Notes: a model not told the origin generated them from the sequence alone. A stretch of DNA of 64,000 bases from Cordylochernes scorpioides (GCA_030710605.1 CP092863.1:109665316-109729315); one strand, 5' to 3'; positions 1 through 12,079 are shown, numbered from the stretch's first letter. Numbers and translations are program-made.

Positions 1-1786
1 TTTTAATGTAGAAAGTTTTGTCATTAATGAATTCATTAAATAAATTGGTTATTTTATTATTTAGATCTCTTAAATTTATTTTAGAATATAGGTCCTCAAA
101 GTCAAATGTGTGTACTGTTTCAATGTTTGTCCAATTGTTCATTAAATAATTAATGATTTTTTCATTTGAGTCGATAAATTTATAATTATATTTATTAGTT
201 AATTTATTTATAATAAATTGTAGTGTTGAGGCTAATTGTATATCAATATTTTTTATGACTGAATTTATACCAGATGTGATTGTTCTGAAAGAAATAGGTT
301 TTTTGTGTAGTTTAGGAATTATATAGAACTTTGGTATGTTTGGATTTTTGTGGTTATTATAAATTTTTAGTGAATTTTCAACATTTTTGATGTCTTTTTT
401 GATTTTTGTGCCTGTAGTTCTAGCAAAAGTATATTTATGATTATTATCAATTTCCTTTTTTAGTATATCGTGGTATAGATTTTTACAAATTAAAGATAAA
501 TTATTGGAACATTTATCTATAGGAGTGATAATATAGTCCTTCTGTAAATTAATTATATTTTCTTTAAAAGAAGGAATGTCTGAATTGGGTTTTGTGTATT
601 TAAGTGTATTATTATAATAATTTATAATTTCCTTTTTAATATTATGTTTCCATTCCAGAAAAGTAAATTCTGGAATACTGTATCTTATACTAGTTTTATT
701 TATGAAAATATCCATATCTTTTAATATAGATTTAATTGTATTATTATAATTGTGTTTAATTTGAGGTATATATTTATACCCTTTATTTAAAATTTCTTGA
801 TATTCTGGATTTAAAAAAGAAAAGTTGCTAGTTAATATATGACCTGAGAACTTATATTTATCAATATAGTTGTTGCAATTACATTTAATTTTTTTAAAAT
901 TTGCCAAATTATTAATAAATTGGTTATAATTGCAAACTAAATTACCTATATTTTTATTGTATCTCCAGATTGTTTTAAAATTTAAATTTTTTATAGGGAA
1001 AAGATTATTGATGATTTGGTTATTAAATATATCATTAAATTTAATATGATTAAATAAATTGTTATTAAATTTAATGATAATATTAATGTTATTAGTATTT
1101 TGTTTAATTTTTCTGTATTTAAAGATGTCGTGTGTGATATCTATTAATCTGTTAGTCAGATTATGAATTTTAATATATTCTATGAGTTTGATAAATTTAT
1201 TATTATTTAGTTTAAATAATGTTTTAATAAATTTATCGACGAAGTTGTTAGTGTACATTTGTTTTGGGTCCAGTAATTCTTCAAATTCAATGTAACCTAA
1301 TTTATTTGTAGTTTTACCTCTAGTTTTATTAGGTTTAGTTTTAAATTCATTTTTATATTTGCAACTGATTTCATAAGTTGAAATTTCTTCTGTTTGTGGT
1401 TTGTATGTGTAGTTTAATTCGTCGTTAAGTCCATAAGGGAATAATGTGTTGTGTTTATAAATGTAGTTGTTTTCTAATAATAGTCGTTGTTTTTTGTTTT
1501 GACATATGTCTAGTATTTCTATCTTAAAGTTGTTAAAAGTATGTAATTGATTGTGTTCTTTCATATATATATTACCAATTGATTTTTTAGCGTGGTTTCT
1601 ATGTAGGTTTATTCGTATATTTAATGGATTACAAGTTTGTCCTATATATGATAGTTGACAAATTTGGCATGTTAATTTATAAATAGTATTCACTAATTTA
1701 CAACTAGTTGTTTGAAAAGTGTCATGGTTCTTAAGAGAGGGACAAGTTTGACAATTTTTTCTTAGGCAATTCTTAGCGAGTTTAAA
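1..1786 (-). CDS. GIY-YIG endonuclease plus reverse transcriptase, Naiad-like PLE (partial, open to edge)
   Basis: The minus frame is open from 1786 to the window edge, about 595 codons. In order it shows a Cys-rich segment with CxxC pairs, a GIY-YIG-like core (KLTCQICQLSYIGQT near 1670-1630), then RT fingers (IPKLHKKP, SFRTITSG) and RT motif A (HTFDFEDLYSKI near 60-110). Placing GIY-YIG before RT is the order of the Naiad/Chlamys group of PLEs, in contrast to classical Penelope/Neptune elements. The first in-frame ATG (1564) lies after the GIY-YIG core, so the full protein needs a non-AUG start, an upstream spliced exon or a lost start. The product would nick DNA and prime reverse transcription. 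Motifs B and C lie outside the window in this copy. Confidence 0.82.
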
Positions 1787-2177
1787 TTAACATAAAAGAG
1801 GTGCTAACACTAATATGTTTGTAGTTTTTTTTAGTTCTTTTAGTTTGTTATTCTTATGAATTTTTTAAATATATTTTACTTAATTGTTTTTGTGGTGATA
1901 AAATTTGTAATAAATTGAATAATTAATCTATAAATATATAGATATTACTGTTTGTTATCTGTTATATTTTTAAGAATAACTAATAAAAAAAACATCTTTA
2001 AACTAACAAAAACACTGAAAAAAAACAAAAGTTCTGAAATTATTTTTTTTTCCTAGAATTACTTTTATAATTTAATTTTTAATAATCAAACAATGAAAGA
2101 TAATTAAAATTTGTATGAAGATTTATTTATATTAGAATATCTAATATAATTTAATTTGTATATTATGTTATATATAA
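1..2177 (-). mobile_element. Penelope-like element, inverted copy C (cut by window edge)
   Basis: Minus-strand copy of the same PLE found in direct orientation at 2178 and 6458. It is a near-perfect reverse complement of 2203-4378, so copies C and A meet head to head. The window starts inside the reverse-transcriptase domain, so the 3' half is missing. Tandem and inverted partial copies are typical of PLEs, whose terminal repeats arise during target-primed reverse transcription. This copy lacks the single-base deletions that break copies A and B, so it looks the least damaged of the three. Confidence 0.9.
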
Positions 2178-2218
2178 AGCTTGCTCTATGATATATTTTT
2201 TTATATATAACATAATAT
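2163..2218. repeat. Palindromic junction between inverted PLE copies C and A
   Basis: Arms reading ATTTGTATATTATGTTATAT and its complement flank a spacer of about 25 bp (2178-2202) that starts AGCTTGCTC. The pairing continues outward for more than 2 kb on each side, through the two PLE copies. The same AGCTTGCTC start recurs at 6458, which marks the 5' boundary of each direct copy. Confidence 0.85.
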
Positions 2219-2593
2219 ACAAATTAAATTATATTAGATATTCTAATATAAATAAATCTTCATACAAATTTTAATTATCTTTCATTGTTTGATTATTAAA
2301 AATTAAATTATAAAAGTAATTCTAGGAAAAAAAAAAATAATTTCAGAACTTTTGTTTTTTTTCAGTGTTTTTGTTAGTTTAAAGATGTTTTTTTTATTAG
2401 TTATTCTTAAAAATATAACAGATAACAAACAGTAATATCTATATATTTATAGATTAATTATTCAATTTATTACAAATTTTATCACCACAAAAACAATTAA
2501 GTAAAATATATTTAAAAAATTCATAAGAATAACAAACTAAAAAAACTAAAAAAAACTACAAACATATTAGTGTTAGCACCTCTTTTATGTTAA

Positions 2594-5065
2594 TTTAAAC
2601 TCGCTAAGAATTGCCTAAGAAAAAATTGTCAAACTTGTCCCTCTCTTAAGAACCATGACACTTTTCAAACAACTAGTTGTAAATTAGTGAATACTATTAT
2701 AAATTAACATGCCAAATTTGTCAACTATCATATATAGGACAAACTTGTAATCCATTAAATATACGAATAAACCTACATAGAAACCACGCTAAAAAATCAA
2801 TTGGTAATATATATATGAAAGAACACAATCAATTACATACTTTTAACAACTTTAAGATAGAAATACTAGACATATGTCAAAACAAAAAACAACGACTATT
2901 ATTAGAAAACAACTACATTTATAAACACAACACATTATTCCCTTATGGACTTAACGACGAATTAAACTACACATACAAACCACAAACAGAAGAAATTTCA
3001 ACTTATGAAATCAGTTGCAAATATAAAAATGAATTTAAAACTAAACCTAATAAAACTAGAGGTAAAACTACAAATAAATTAGGTTACATTGAATTTGAAG
3101 AATTACTGGACCCAAAACAAATGTACACTAACAACTTCGTCGATAAATTTATTAAAACATTATTTAAACTAAATAATAATAAATTTATCAAACTCATAGA
3201 ATATATTAAAATTCATAATCTGACTAACAGATTAATAGATATCACACACGACATCTTTAAATACAGAAAAATTAAACAAAATACTAATAACATTAATATT
3301 ATCATTAAATTTAATAACAATTTATTTAATCATATTAAATTTAATGATATATTAATAACCAAATCATCAATAATCTTTTCCCTATAAAATATTTAAATTT
3401 TAAAACAATCTGGAGATACAATAAAAATATAGGTAATTTAGTTTGCAATTATAACCAATTTATTAATAATTTGGCAAATTTTAAAAAAATTAAATGTAAT
3501 TGCAACAACTATATTGATAAATATAAGTTCTCAGGTCATATATTAACTAGCAACTTTTCTTTTTTAAATCCAGAATATCAAGAAATTTTAAATAAAGGGT
3601 ATAAATATATACCTCAAATTAAACACAATTATAATAATACAATTAAATCTATATTAAAAGATATAGATATTTTCATAAATAAAACTAGTATAAGATACAG
3701 TATTCCAGAATTTACTTTTCTGGAATGGAAACATAATATTAAAAAGGAAATTATAAATTATTATAATAATACACTTAAATACACAAAACCCAATTCAGAC
3801 ATTCCTTCTTTTAAAGAAAATATAATTAATTTACAGAAGGACTATATTATCACTCCTATAGATAAATGTTCCAATAATTTATCTTTAATTTGTAAAAATC
3901 TATACCACGATATACTAAAAAAGGAAATTGATAATAATCATAAATATACTTTTGCTAGAACTACAGGCACAAAAATCAAAAAAGACATCAAAAATGTTGA
4001 AAATTCACTAAAAATTTATAATAACCACAAAAATCCAAACATACCAAAGTTCTATATAATTCCTAAACTACACAAAAAACCTATTTCTTTCAGAACAATC
4101 ACATCTGGTATAAATTCAGTCATAAAAAATATTGATATACAATTAGCCTCAACACTACAATTTATTATAAATAAATTAACTAATAAATATAATTATAAAT
4201 TTATCGACTCAAATAAAAAAATCATTAATTATTTAATGAACAATTGGACAAACATTGAAACAGTACACACATTTGACTTTGAGGACCTATATTCTAAAAT
4301 AAATTTAAGAGATCTAAATAATAAAATAACCAATTTATTTAATGAATTCATTAATGACAAAACTTTCTACATTAAAATTATTCATAACAGATATAAAACA
4401 TTTAAATTAGATATTAAAACAGCAAAAACTCTACTGGAAACATTTTTAAATTTTAACTATATAGAATTTAAAATAAAATATATATTCAATCAGAAGGCGT
4501 TCCCATGGGTACCTCTTCTAGTCCGTTATTAGCAAATTTAATATTGTTCTGGTACGAAAGAGAATACTTTCTACAAAATAATATTAATTGGCAAATATTC
4601 CGATATGTAGATGACATAATAATATTTAATAATCCACTGTTTAAAAAATTAATACCTGAAATATATCCTAAATACTTGAAACTTAAGAACAATGAAAAAA
4701 TTTATAGAAACAAAAAAGTTAACTTTTTAGACTTGAATATAGACCTTACAAATAGTGCTGTTAGAGTTTATAACAAAAAGAGTAATTATAATTTCAATAT
4801 TATAAAATACTGTAATATGAATTCTAATATATCATTAAATTGCTGTAAAGGTATATATTATGGTCAGTTTCTAAGATTTTATAGAATAAATAATATTTTA
4901 GATAATGTAATAGAAGATGTTAAAAATTTAAACATGGAATTTATTAAAAACAAATTTAGTATCAAACAAGTAAAATATTTCAACAGTATATCAATTATAA
5001 AATATTTAAAAAAAAATAAATGGAAATATCCATTTATGAATTCAACTTTCTATAATTTCTATTAA
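2594..5065 (+). pseudogene. Frameshifted GIY-YIG/RT gene of PLE copy A
   Basis: Same protein as copy C, broken by one-base losses relative to the other copies: near 2696 (shortened T run before the GIY-YIG core), near 3352 (TATTAATAAC against TATTTAATAAC) and near 4470 (one A lost). Readable pieces are 2815-3387, 3471-4532 and 4505-5065. RT motifs are present: HTFDFEDLYSKI (A), the GTSSSPLLANLILFWYE segment after 4505 (B), FRYVDDIIIF near 4600 (C) and VNFLDLNIDL (downstream RT motif). With the frame restored the protein would be about 820 residues. All breaks sit in or beside homopolymers, so sequencing or assembly error is as likely as decay. Confidence 0.85.
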
Positions 5066-5612
5066 TATTAACTAATACAAATTTATAATCTTTAACAGTT
5101 AATTAAACTTTGATTAAATAACTGATTAAAAGATTTTTTCACAAGATTTTTAAAGTGTTAAAGTATATAGTTCATTTTTGTTTAATCTCCAATTTCTGGG
5201 GAGGAAAATGGAAGTTAAATAAAGTTGAATTTACACAATTAATAGCTTTATTAAACTATTATAATTTGCCTTTTTAAAGGAATATTAAAAGATGAATAAG
5301 TGTTAAATCAGTTATTTTGATATAACTAGCTGTAAAGATTATGAAATTTAGCTTTCTTCCCTTAACTATTTTTCCTTTCTTCTTTAATTTTCTTGTTGTT
5401 CAAAGGAATTCTAAATAAATGGTCTAAATTTGAAATGTGGGGGGACATTCCCCTCCCGCGACATGTGTTAGCCAGAAATAGATATTCACAATGGAGGACT
5501 CCACGGCAGAGGTAGGTTTACAGTTTGAATTTGTTAACATTTGTATCTACTATATATGTTCATTTAAATATTTCACTGAAACAACTTAATATTAACACAT
5601 AAAATCCGGTTT

Positions 5613-5697
5613 AAAAGAGATCTATGACATAATAAAGAAGGGGTTGAAATGTCGCTGGAATTTTATCTGATGATCCCCGTTCCAGCAGATCTCTTTT
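5613..5697 (+). ncRNA. Structured RNA in PLE 3' region with hammerhead-type core in unusual strand order
   Basis: Pairings visible: outer stem 5613-5623 with 5687-5697 (11 bp); GACAT 5626-5630 with ATGTC 5649-5653; GCTGGAA 5654-5660 with TTCCAGC 5680-5686. Between the two inner hairpin loops, ATAAA 5632-5636 pairs with TTTAT 5662-5666 and GGGG 5640-5643 with CCCC 5675-5678. The hammerhead core elements are CTGATGA 5667-5673, GAAA 5646-5649 and U5630-A5631 as the UH cleavage position. The three helices abut the core as stems III, I and II, apart from a UU/U mismatch at the base of stem II. The strand order is UH, GAAA, CUGANGA, unlike type I-III hammerheads. Self-cleavage is inferred, not shown. 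Confidence 0.65.
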
Positions 5698-6871
5698 TCC
5701 AATTTATTTCAATTTAAAGTTTTTTGTGTATGTCTGGTCTACCATTAGGGTTTCAAAACATAATATCCAAACTTATAACAAATGTTAATTCATACTATAG
5801 ATATATTACTAAATACAACTATTTATAATCATATTATAAAATAAAAAAACCTTTAAAAATCTTTCTAAAAAAAAAAAAAAAAAGGATAAAATATAAAATC
5901 ATAAAAAAAAATATATATATATACTAACAATCTTATCTACCTTCTTTATAAAACTCTTTTTTTTTCCTTATTATTAGTTTGATTAAAAGTGCATGGTTCT
6001 GTCTTTCTCTCTTTTTTCTAACTATTATATATATTATCTCTTCGATTATTCTATATATAGGATTAGAGTATGTCTGAATGACGTGTAAAAGCCGATGTAA
6101 TAGACGTTACTTTGTTAATTTTTTTATTGTTATTAATTATAAATATATAATTAACTTGAGGATGTAATAGAAGTAAAGGATTTTTTTTTCTCTCTCTATC
6201 TACAAATTAATAACATTTTACAAATTTTATAATTTGTATTTAAATGATCATAATAGTGAAGATAATCTTAATACAAAACTGGACTATAAAATTAAATAAC
6301 TATTTATTGTTATAATTAATTTAGATTTAGCTTGCTAATCTAATCAAATCTAACTGATATAAGTTATCATTATTATCAGTTTGCTCCTTAAGTTTTTAAA
6401 ATTAGAATCACTGTTATAATTTTGTTATATAGTTTCTACACTATATTAATTCATATGAGCTTGCTCTATGATATATTTTTTTATATATAACATAATATAC
6501 AAATTAAATTATATTAGATATTCTAATATAAATAAATCTTCATACAAATTTTAATTATCTTTCATTGTTTGATTATTAAAAATTAAATTATAAAAGTAAT
6601 TCTAGGAAAAAAAAAATAATTCAGAACTTTTGTTTTTTTTCAGTGTTTTTGTTAGTTTAAAGATGTTTTTTTATTAGTTATTCTTAAAAATATAACAGAT
6701 AACAAACAGTAATATCTATATATTTATAGATTAATTATTCAATTTATTACAAATTTTATCACCACAAAAACAATTAAATAAAATATATTTAAAAAATTCA
6801 TAAGAATAACAAACTAAAAAAACTAAAAAAAAAACTACAAACATATTAGTGTTAGCACCTCTTTTATGTTA

Positions 6872-9348
6872 ATTTAAACTCGCTAAGAATTGCCTAAGAA
6901 AAAATTGTCAAACTTGTCCCTCTCTTAAGAACCATGACACTTTTCAAACAACTAGTTGTAAATTAGTGAATACTATTTATAAATTAACATGCCAAATTTG
7001 TCAACTATCATATATAGGACAAACTTGTAATCCATTAAATATACGAATAAACCTACATAGAAACCACGCTAAAAATCAATTGGTAATATATATATGAAAG
7101 AACACAATCAATTACATACTTTTAACAACTTTAAGATAGAAATACTAGACATATGTCAAAACAAAAAACAACGACTATTATTAGAAAACAACTACATTTA
7201 TAAACACAACACATTATTCCCTTATGGACTTAACGACGAATTAAACTACACATACAAACCACAAACAGAAGAAATTTCAACTTATGAAATCAGTTGCAAA
7301 TATAAAAATGAATTTAAAACTAAACCTAATAAAACTAGAGGTAAAACTACAAATAAATTAGGTTACATTGAATTTGAAGAATTACTGGACCCAAAACAAA
7401 TGTACACTAACAACTTCGTCGATAAATTTATTAAAACATTATTTAAACTAAATAATAATAAATTTATCAAACTCATAGAATATATTAAAATTCATAATCT
7501 GACTAACAGATTAATAGATATCACACACGACATCTTTAAATACAGAAAAATTAAACAAAATACTAATAACATTAATATTATCATTAAATTTAATAACAAT
7601 TTATTTAATCATATTAAATTTAATGATATATTTAATAACCAAATCATCAATAATCTTTTCCCTATAAAAAATTTAAATTTTAAAACAATCTGGAGATACA
7701 ATAAAAATATAGGTAATTTAGTTTGCAATTATAACCAATTTATTAATAATTTGGCAAATTTTAAAAAAATTAAATGTAATTGCAACAACTATATTGATAA
7801 ATATAAGTTCTCAGGTCATATATTAACTAGCAACTTTTCTTTTTTAAATCCAGAATATCAAGAAATTTTAAATAAAGGGTATAAATATATACCTCAAATT
7901 AAACACAATTATAATAATACAATTAAATCTATATTAAAAGATATAGATATTTTCATAAATAAAACTAGTATAAGATACAGTATTCCAGAATTTACTTTTC
8001 TGGAATGGAAACATAATATTAAAAAGGAAATTATAAATTATTATAATAATACACTTAAATACACAAACCCAATTCAGACATTCCTTCTTTTAAAGAAAAT
8101 ATAATTAATTTACAGAAGGACTATATTATCACTCCTATAGATAAATGTTCCAATAATTTATCTTTAATTTGTAAAAATCTATACCACGATATACTAAAAA
8201 AGGAAATTGATAATAATCATAAATATACTTTTGCTAGAACTACAGGCACAAAAATCAAAAAAGACATCAAAAATGTTAAAAATTCACTAAAAATTTATAA
8301 TAACCACAAAAATCCAAACATACCAAAGTTCTATATAATTCCTAAACTACACAAAAAACCTATTTCTTTCAGAACAATCACATCTGGTATAAATTCAGTC
8401 ATAAAAAATATTGATATACAATTAGCCTCAACACTACAATTTATTATAAATAAATTAACTAATAAATATAATTATAAATTTATCGACTCAAATAAAAAAA
8501 TCATTAATTATTTAATGAACAATTGGACAAACATTGAAACAGTACACACATTTGACTTTGAGGACCTATATTCTAAAATAAATTTAAGAGATCTAAATAA
8601 TAAAATAACCAATTTATTTAATGAATTCATTAATGACAAAACTTTCTACATTAAAATTATTCATAACAGATATAAAACATTTAAATTAGATCTTAAAACA
8701 GCAAAAACTCTACTGGAAACATTTTTAAATTTTAACTATATAGAATTTAAAAATAAAATATATATTCAATCAGAAGGCGTTCCCATGGGTACCTCTTCTA
8801 GTCCGTTATTAGCAAATTTAATATTGTTCTGGTACGAAAGAGAATACTTTCTACAAAATAATATTAATTGGCAAATATTCCGATATGTAGATGACATAAT
8901 AATATTTAATAATCCACTGTTTAAAAAATTAATACCTGAAATATATCCTAAATACTTGAAACTTAAGAACAATGAAAAAATTTATAGAAACAAAAAAGTT
9001 AACTTTTTAGACTTGAATATAGACCTTACAAATAGTGCTGTTAGAGTTTATAACAAAAAGAGTAATTATAATTTCAATATTATAAAATACTGTAATATGA
9101 ATTCTAATATATCATTAAATTGCTGTAAAGGTATATATTATGGTCAGTTTCTAAGATTTTATAGAATAAATAATATATTAGATAATTTCATAGAAGATGT
9201 TAAAAATTTAAACATGGAATTTATTAAAAACAAATTTAGTATCAAACAAGTAAAATATTTCAACAGTATATCAATTATAAAATATTTACAAAAAAATAAA
9301 TGGAAATATCCATTTATGAAATCAACTTTCTATAATTTCTCTTATTAA
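6872..9348 (+). pseudogene. Frameshifted GIY-YIG/RT gene of PLE copy B
   Basis: The GIY-YIG core reads in one frame to about 7070, where an A run is one base shorter than in copies A and C. The frame 7094-8104 carries the GIY-YIG C-terminal part and the connector. Another single A is lost near 8067, and the RT continues at 8515-9348 with FDFEDLYSKI (A), EGVPMGTSSSPLLANLIL (B) and FRYVDDIIIF (C). The region from 4468 that is broken in copy A is intact here. Copies A, B and C therefore complement each other: each break is private to one copy and lies in a homopolymer. Confidence 0.85.
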
Positions 9349-9817
9349 TAACTAATACAAATTTATAATCTTTAACAGTTAATTAAACTTCGATTAAATA
9401 ACTGATTAAAAGATTTTTTCACAAGATTTTTAAAGTGTTATAGTATATAGTTCATTTTGTTTAATCTCCAATTTCTGGGGAGGAAAATGGAAGTTAAATA
9501 AATGTTGAATAAGTGTTGAATCAGTTATTTTGATATAACTAGCTGTAAAGATTATGAAATTCAACTTTCTTCCCTTAACTATTTTTCCTTTCTTCTTTAA
9601 TTTTCTTGTTGTTCAAAATAATTCTGAATAAATGGTCTAAATTTGAAATGTCCCCCCCTCCCGCAACATGTGTCAGCCAGAAATAGATATTCACAATGGA
9701 GGACGCCGCGGTCGAGGTAGGTTTACAGTTTGAATTTGTTAACACTTGTATCTGTTATATATGTTCATTTAAATATTTCACTGAAACAACTTAATATTAA
9801 CACATAAAATCCGGTTT

Positions 9818-9901
9818 AAAAGAGATCTATGACATAATAAAGAAGGGGTGAAATGTCGTTGGACTTTTATCTGAAGATCCCCGGTCCAGCAGATCTCTTT
9901 T
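9818..9901 (+). ncRNA. Second copy of the PLE structured RNA
   Basis: Homologue of 5613-5697 with the same folds: outer stem 9818-9828 with 9891-9901, GACAT 9831-9835 with ATGTC 9853-9857, ATAAA 9837-9841 with TTTAT 9866-9870, GGGG 9845-9848 with CCCC 9879-9882. The arm GTTGGAC 9858-9864 pairs with GTCCAGC 9884-9890. Against copy A this helix has changed A-U to C-G (both sides altered) and C-G to U-G, which are pairing-preserving changes. The core is CTGAAGA 9871-9877, allowed by the CUGANGA consensus, plus GAAA 9850-9853 and U9835-A9836. Only one unpaired T lies between GGGG and GAAA, a cleaner fit than copy A. Confidence 0.65.
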
Positions 9902-10757
9902 TCCAATTTATTTCAATTTAAAGTTTTTTGTGTATGTCTGGTCTACCATTAGGGTTTCAAAACATAATATCCAAACTTATAACAAATGTTAATTCATACT
10001 ATAGATATATTACTAAATACAACTATTTATAATCATATTATAAAATAAAAAAACCTTTAAAAATCTTTAAAAAAAAAAAAGGATAAAATATAAAATTATA
10101 AAAATATATATATATATACTAACAATCTTATCTACCTTCTTTACAAAACTTTTTTTTTTCCTTATTATTAGTTTGATTAAAAGTGCATGGTTCTGTCTTT
10201 CTCTCTTTTTTCTAACTATTATATATATTCTCTCTTCGATTATTCTATATATAGGATTAGAGTATGTCTAAATGACGTGTAAAAGCCGATGTAATAGACG
10301 TTACGTTGTTAATTTTTATTGTTATTAAAAAATAAATATATAATTAACTTGAGGATGCATTAGAAGTAAAGGATTTTTTTTTCTCTCTCTATCTACAAAT
10401 TAATAACATTTTACAAATTTTATAATTTGAATTTAAATGATCATAATAGTGAAGATAATCTTAATACAAAACTGGACTATAAAATTAAATAACTATTTAT
10501 TATTATAATTAATTTAGATTTAGCTTGCTAATCTAATCAAATCTAATTGATATAAGTTATCATTATTATCAGTTTGCTCCTTAAGTTTTAAAATTAGAAT
10601 CACTGTTATAATTTTGTTATATAGTTTCTACACTATATATATATATTTTAACATTAAAAAGCGTCAGTCAAGGTAGACACTTGTAGAACCAGTAGAACAC
10701 GAGTTACATAAATAGGTACTCTCTTTACATATTATCTACATAAATGTATATATAAGA

Positions 10758-11080
10758 GGGGTCGGTGGAAGGATGGTCTAAACCGTTGGTTTTAGACCCC
10801 TACGACCCGGGTTCAATTCCCGCATTTGGCACTTTTTTTCTGATAATAATAATAATAATAATAAAGCTCCAATGGTCCCCGATTCTTGCACAAGTCCAAT
10901 TCCACCAGAAAGTGCAAGTAATCCAAACGGGGCATTTGCACATTTGTAAGTGAAAAGTCGAACTGCTTTTCACATGTGTAGACATGTGGTGCACTTACAG
11001 TAAAAGCAGTCGCCAACTTTCTATCTACAATGATTATCATGGCCTGTACCACGTGTACTAGGGATAAGCAAAAAAACATA
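10758..11080 (+). mobile_element. tRNA-derived SINE, copy 1
   Basis: A tRNA-like head with pol III boxes (A-box-like GGTGGAAGGATGG, B box GGGTTCAATTCCCGC near 10808) is followed by a T run, (TAA)n and a conserved body (GATTCTTGCA, CTGCTTTTCACATGTGTAG). It ends near GTACCACGTGTACTAGGGAT. The same body occurs at 21036, 22628(-), 23235(-) and 24225. SINEs are non-coding and depend on a LINE for mobility. No clear target duplication was found for this copy. Confidence 0.82.
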
Positions 11081-11364
11081 AATGTTATGAGAGATTAAAG
11101 ATTATTCAACCAATTTTACCGACAACAATAGATATATGAAAATATTTGTATATTTACAATACAGTAAATAGAGTTAAATTAAGAACTTATAGACATTAGA
11201 TAGAACACACACACAATGACACAAATATTAGTCAACAACAACAACAAAACAGCTTTATTAGGGCATCTTGCCCTGTACAGATTCGCCTTTGAATTACTGA
11301 CAATATTCAACACAAGAGAAAAAGGAGAGATGGAGTATTTACAATTAAAGTATGGCAAATATTT

Positions 11365-12035
11365 TTATTGTGCCCCTGTTCTTCTCTCTTCCACGAGTGC
11401 AATTTTATTTACAACCGAATTTTGGTAGTTGAACAGTTCTATTGCCCAACTTTTCTTATCTGAAACAGTTTTTATTGTCTTTAATGAGTTCAAATGTGGT
11501 CTAGGAAGACTTTTCAGGATCTTTTTTCTCTCACCTTCCAGATCTCCGCACTCGGCAGTAAAATGGTATATCTCATCGGTTATCTGACCTCCGCATAACT
11601 TACAGTACAAATCTTCTTTCTTAATTACGTAGATATGATTTTCTTTGATCAATGTTGATATTATCCTGATCTGTGCAATAAAACTCACTAAAGCTGAGGA
11701 CAGATTGCATGAAAAATAATGTTCTGGAATGAATGAATCATAAAGTAACCTATAGTTTGAGTATGTTTTCGTAAGAGATAATTTTGCCAGATCTTGCTGC
11801 AATAGCTGTTCAATTTTTATTTTTAGTATATTCGGTAGTTCGATCTGTATGTCATCATAATTTAACCTAAGGTTTAGCCGTGTGAGTCCACAATGATTGA
11901 TGATATCCATGATATTTTTACAGAATCCTATAGGTTTTTTTGTCATTAAGGAAATTTCCTTCAATCTATTCCAGCATAGCTTAGGTAGTCTATTTTCTTC
12001 CATTTCCTGTAATCTAATGAAATATTTCATAATTA
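11365..12035 (-). pseudogene. LINE ORF2 C-terminal region with zinc-knuckle-like motif
   Basis: Open minus frame ending at 11365. It carries a Cys/His cluster (CKLCGG, then YHFTAEC) of the kind found at the C terminus of many LINE ORF2 proteins, where it helps bind template RNA or target DNA. It is the continuation of 12665-13211 across the foldback insertion: removing the insert and one target-duplication copy gives a continuous frame near IMKYFIRLQ. The first residues of the longer open frame (to 12156) come from foldback DNA and are not LINE protein. Confidence 0.72.
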
Positions 12036-12079
12036 ATAACGAGTTTACAAAGTGGGAAGAGGAGCTTCTTTTTATTAGC

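Larger units (their letters stand above)
2178..6457 (+). mobile_element. Penelope-like element, tandem copy A
   Basis: A unit of about 4.28 kb: AT-rich 5' leader, GIY-YIG/RT coding region (2594-5065) and a 3' region of about 1.4 kb. It is followed directly by copy B with no intervening DNA. The 3' region is shared with copy B at high identity and contains a conserved structured RNA (5613-5697). Copy A has an extra segment of about 75 bp near 5230-5300 that copy B lacks. Confidence 0.88.
6458..10640 (+). mobile_element. Penelope-like element, tandem copy B
   Basis: Direct repeat of copy A, starting at the same AGCTTGCTC boundary and ending near 10638, where similarity to the copy A 3' end stops inside an AT run. 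Head-to-tail tandems are a known product of PLE retrotransposition. Coding region 6872-9348; conserved structured RNA at 9818-9901. Confidence 0.88.

Noticed and set aside
4486-4692. Minus-strand 68-residue frame repeated at 8766-8972
   Set aside because: Antisense shadow of the PLE RT; identical only because the two PLE copies are.
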